Source: Olleya marilimosa CAM030 (GTDB lineage Bacteria; Bacteroidota; Bacteroidia; Flavobacteriales; Flavobacteriaceae). Taken from it: 64,000 bases of DNA. Positions within the stretch are counted from its first letter, which is position 1. Each line of letters begins with the position of its first letter. The stretch is taken from the NCBI RefSeq assembly GCF_000518485.1, contig NZ_JADR01000005.1, positions 1 through 64,000 on the forward strand. The letters are read 5' to 3'. Shown one piece after another: positions 61,715 to 64,000 of the stretch. The position numbers were made by a program, and so were the translations under genes. Under the pieces are notes generated by a model. The model was not told the DNA's origin, made no database searches, and was given only the letters and a program-made list of their open reading frames with translations.

Positions 61715-61900
61715 TTATTTAAAAATCACTTTAATGGCGACAATCATACCTATAAAAGCTAGAAAAGCTAACAGTATCCATAATACACCTTTGTAATGGA
61801 CTTTGTGTAAGTTTAAATCCTTACGGTACATTCTAATCAACACGATAATAAATGCGATGGCGAATAAAATTCCAAAAACGATTTGTCCTTTACTAAACAT
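61715..61900 (-). CDS. Small two-helix membrane protein
   Basis: 61 residues: helix 1 (QIVFGILFAIAFIIVLIRMY), a basic loop (RKDLNLHKVHYKG), helix 2 (LWILLAFLAFIGMIVAIKVI). Positive-inside residues place both ends outside, the loop in. The length and motifs are like conserved small flavobacterial membrane proteins of unknown role. It lies between DUF5723 and a divergent MazG-like gene. Confidence 0.7.
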   Translation of the reverse strand: MFSKGQIVFGILFAIAFIIVLIRMYRKDLNLHKVHYKGVLWILLAFLAFIGMIVAIKVIFK

Positions 61901-61964
61901 AATTTATTTTTAAGCAAAATTAGTAAAACTAAGCACTAACTTCAAGGAATAAAACAACAATTAC

Positions 61965-62351
61965 ATGCAAGATAAAATAGAAGCTGTAAAAGCATTTCAC
62001 ACTGCTTTTAAAATAGGACACAGAGAAACACCTAAAGCAGATTTAGGTCTAGATAAAAACCTATTGCGTTACGAGTTGATGCGAGAGGAAAATGAAGAAT
62101 ATTTAGAAGCAGCAAAAAATAACGATTTAGTTGAAGTTGCAGACGCCTTAGGCGATATGCTTTACATATTATGTGGTACAATAATAGAGCATGGTATGCA
62201 AGATAAGATAGAAGAAGTCTTTGCAGAAATACAACGTAGTAATATGAGTAAATTAGGTGAAGATGGAGAACCTATTTACAGAGAAGATGGTAAAGTACTA
62301 AAGGGACCAAATTACTTTAAACCTAATATTAAAGCAATTTTAGATAAATAG
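61965..62351 (+). CDS. MazG-like nucleoside triphosphate pyrophosphohydrolase
   Basis: 128 residues of the all-alpha NTP pyrophosphohydrolase fold. The metal site is visible as REENEEYLEA (E-E-x-x-E) and EVADALGDMLYIL (E-x-x-D). An extra C-terminal beta part (LGEDGEPIYREDGKVLKGPN) with a hairpin is typical of the phosphoribosyl-ATP-diphosphatase-like subgroup in Bacteroidota. Probably a house-cleaning enzyme for non-canonical nucleotides. Confidence 0.9.
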   Translation: MQDKIEAVKAFHTAFKIGHRETPKADLGLDKNLLRYELMREENEEYLEAAKNNDLVEVADALGDMLYILCGTIIEHGMQDKIEEVFAEIQRSNMSKLGEDGEPIYREDGKVLKGPNYFKPNIKAILDK

Positions 62352-62362
62352 TATAAGGCATA

Positions 62363-62392
62363 AAAAAAGCAACCATTTGGTTGCTTTTTTTG
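62363..62392. terminator. Bidirectional terminator between MazG-like gene and ilvE
   Basis: AAAAAAGCAACC/GGTTGCTTTTTT stem, loop ATTT. Confidence 0.92.
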
Positions 62393-62425
62393 TTATCTAA
62401 AATTAGATAAAACTATTTATTAAAA

Positions 62426-63493
62426 TTAAAGTTTTACTCGCCATCCAAAAGGATCTTCAGTTTTATTAGTTTGTATATTTATAATACGTTGTTTTAATTG
62501 CGACGCAAATGACTGGTCTTGTTCTGGTATTTCAAAATCTTCACCTCTAAAACCAAAACCAGAAATTGGCGAAATTACAGCAGCAGTTCCAGCACCAAAC
62601 ATTTCTTTTAAGCTACCGTTTTTGGACGCTTCTACCAGCTCGCTAACTTTTACTTTTCTTACTTCAGTTTTTATACCTTCAGCTTCAGCTAATTGTAGGA
62701 TACTTTTTCTGGTAATTCCATCTAAAATTCTATCGCTGACAGGAGACGTTAACAAGGTGTCGTTGATACGAATAAAAACATTCATTGCACCAGCTTCTTC
62801 AATAAATTCGTGTGTTGTATCATCCGTCCAAATTACCTGTTGGTAACCCTTAGCTTTTGCTAATTGTGTTGGATAAAATTGTCCAGCATAATTACCTCCA
62901 GCTTTAGCAAAACCTACACCACCATTAGCACTACGTGAGTAAGTTTCTTCAATTAAAACATTTACTTTTCCAGAAAAATAAGCACCTGAAGGAGCAGTAC
63001 AAATAATAAATTTATACTCATCAGCAGGTGAGGCATGAAAGCCTTTTCCTGAGGCAAAAATAAAAGGTCTAATATATAGTGAGCTACCTTCGTTAGTTGG
63101 AATCCAATCTTTTTCAACTTCTAAAAGCGCTTTTAAACCTTCAAGAAAATAATCTTCTGGTACTTCCGGAATTGCTAAACGTTTAGCCGAAATATTTAAA
63201 CGCTTTACATTCTCTAAAGGTCTAAACATAAATACATCATTATTACTATCCTTGTAGGCTTTCATACCTTCAAAAATTGACTGTCCATAATGAAAAATTT
63301 TGGCAGATGGATCTAATGTAATTGGACTATATGGTACAATCTCTGGCAGTTGCCATTTTCCATCTTTATAATCACAAGTTAGCATATGATCTGAAAATAC
63401 TTGTCCAAAAGCTAAGTTGTTAAAATCAACTGTGCTTAGTTTTGAAGTTTCAGTTCTAGTAAGTTTTATATCTTTTTTGGTTAAAGTCGCCAT
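62426..63493 (-). CDS. ilvE: Branched-chain amino acid aminotransferase
   Basis: PLP-dependent fold-type IV enzyme exchanging amino groups between glutamate and Leu/Ile/Val keto acids. 355 residues, the length of the bacterial/eukaryotic-like BCAT2 type. IFHYGQSIFEGMKAYK is at the N-terminal domain; the PLP-Lys region is GVGFAKAGGNYAGQFYP (Lys in FAKAGGNYA), and VSDRILDGITRKSI and GAGTAAVISPI are PLP phosphate/Glu sites. Divergent from the DUF4920 gene. Confidence 0.96.
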   Translation of the reverse strand: MATLTKKDIKLTRTETSKLSTVDFNNLAFGQVFSDHMLTCDYKDGKWQLPEIVPYSPITLDPSAKIFHYGQSIFEGMKAYKDSNNDVFMFRPLENVKRLNISAKRLAIPEVPEDYFLEGLKALLEVEKDWIPTNEGSSLYIRPFIFASGKGFHASPADEYKFIICTAPSGAYFSGKVNVLIEETYSRSANGGVGFAKAGGNYAGQFYPTQLAKAKGYQQVIWTDDTTHEFIEEAGAMNVFIRINDTLLTSPVSDRILDGITRKSILQLAEAEGIKTEVRKVKVSELVEASKNGSLKEMFGAGTAAVISPISGFGFRGEDFEIPEQDQSFASQLKQRIINIQTNKTEDPFGWRVKL

Positions 63494-63516
63494 GTAATGT
63501 GGTTAAATTATTGACA

Positions 63517-63524
63517 CAAAAATA
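63517..63524 (-). promoter_or_regulatory. -7 element of ilvE
   Basis: TATTTTTG on the minus strand, 24 bp before the ATG, fits TAnnTTTG. Confidence 0.5.
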
Positions 63525-63566
63525 CAGAAATATATATTAGAAAGTATGCTATTACGCTTAAAATAC

Positions 63567-63574
63567 TATCTTTG
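63567..63574 (+). promoter_or_regulatory. -7 element of the DUF4920 gene
   Basis: TATCTTTG fits TAnnTTTG and lies 26 bp before the ATG. The -33 part is not clear. Confidence 0.5.
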
Positions 63575-63600
63575 GGTAACAAATTATAATAGAAAACACC

Positions 63601-64000
63601 ATGAAAAATTTTTTAATCCTATTTGCATTATTATTAACAATAGTAGCTTGTAAAAACGAAACAAAACAAGACGACACAGTTAACGACGAAGTTGTTACTG
63701 AAACCGTTGAGGTTAATTATAAATCTTTTGGAAAAGAGATTGTAGCTGATGATGCTATCGCGTCTAAATCTATGTTAAGTCATTATGTAGACATGAAAGC
63801 AGGAGACAGTATCCCAACTAAAGTAACTTTAAAAGTAAAAGAAGTGTGCCAAAATAAAGGTTGTTGGATGACTGCTGACTTAGGAGAGGGTAATGAGGTT
63901 ATGGTTAAGTTTAAAGACTACGGATTTTTTATGCCAAAAAATATTGCAGAACATGAAGTTATTGTAAACGGATTAGCTTTTGTTGAAGAAGTGTCAGTAG
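63601..64000 (+). CDS. DUF4920 lipoprotein, 3' end outside the window
   Basis: 133 codons are visible and the frame is still open at the window edge. The N-terminus is a lipoprotein signal (LTIVAC, Cys17) with an acidic spacer. The domain has YKSFGKEIVADDAIASKSML, KVKEVCQNKGCWMTADLGEG and FKDYGFFMPKNIAE. The C-x-x-K-G-C-W-M core with the FFMP block is the DUF4920 signature. It resembles a heme or copper-handling fold but its function is unknown. Confidence 0.92.
   Translation, partial: MKNFLILFALLLTIVACKNETKQDDTVNDEVVTETVEVNYKSFGKEIVADDAIASKSMLSHYVDMKAGDSIPTKVTLKVKEVCQNKGCWMTADLGEGNEVMVKFKDYGFFMPKNIAEHEVIVNGLAFVEEVSV

Noticed and set aside
1-64000. Prophage, integrative element, restriction-modification or defence island
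   Set aside because: No integrase, transposase, phage structural, methylase or toxin-antitoxin genes were recognised, and gene order is mostly housekeeping.

Overview
The window comes from an AT-rich member of the Flavobacteriaceae (Bacteroidota), most likely a marine gliding genus related to Olleya, Lacinutrix or Winogradskyella. I see type IX secretion (T9SS) C-terminal signals at both a type B (1..216) and a type A (21439..23406) protein, Bacteroidota promoters of the form TTG-N19-TAnnTTTG, GSII plus GSIII glutamine synthetases, many DUF families typical of Flavobacteriaceae and no integrated phage or insertion sequence. The genus is a guess from gene content; the family is well supported.

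Layout. 1..3070: tail of a T9SS cargo protein, a 5'-decayed dodecin, an OmpP1/FadL-type porin and a repeat-rich lipoprotein. 3172..9297: housekeeping (proS, tRNA-Glu plus rpsT, rho, a DUF4293 membrane protein, a phosphodiesterase, truA). 9290..13894: ABC exporter, cdaA (c-di-AMP synthase), a lipoprotein and folP. 14010..20279: DUF1599, DoxX-type protein, solo ABC permease, tpiA, prmA, M57 protease and clpS. 20325..30335: small conserved genes, tRNA-Arg, a secreted endonuclease I, a BlaI/BlaR1-type pair with two matching operator dyads, a Na/Ca exchanger and two divergent glutamine synthetases.

30528..39177 is a complete curli-type (type VIII) secretion locus: two curlin-repeat fibre proteins, a short possible nucleator, CsgE fused behind two CsgH-like domains, CsgF, CsgG fused to an outer-membrane barrel-like domain, and a propeller lipoprotein. 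39269..51160: purM, DUF3078, prfA, pyrF, a periplasmic-binding-like protein, DUF4197, purU and the fused B12 mutase IcmF. 51364..52642: an OsmC protein, a 33-residue Cys-rich microprotein preceded by an ECF-like promoter, and SigZ, which look like one thiol or metal stress module. 52699..64000: half-helicase, Lrp regulator, VOC protein, an MFS efflux pump with an apparent leader-peptide attenuator, crcB, an M49 peptidase, DUF5723, a MazG-like protein, ilvE and a DUF4920 protein cut by the window end.

The most novel signals are the MFS leader (leader ORF, anti-terminator pairing and terminator in a divergent intergenic region), the SigZ/Cys-microprotein module, the rearranged curli machinery with strongly acidic curlin repeats, and a family of dispersed intergenic palindromic repeats.
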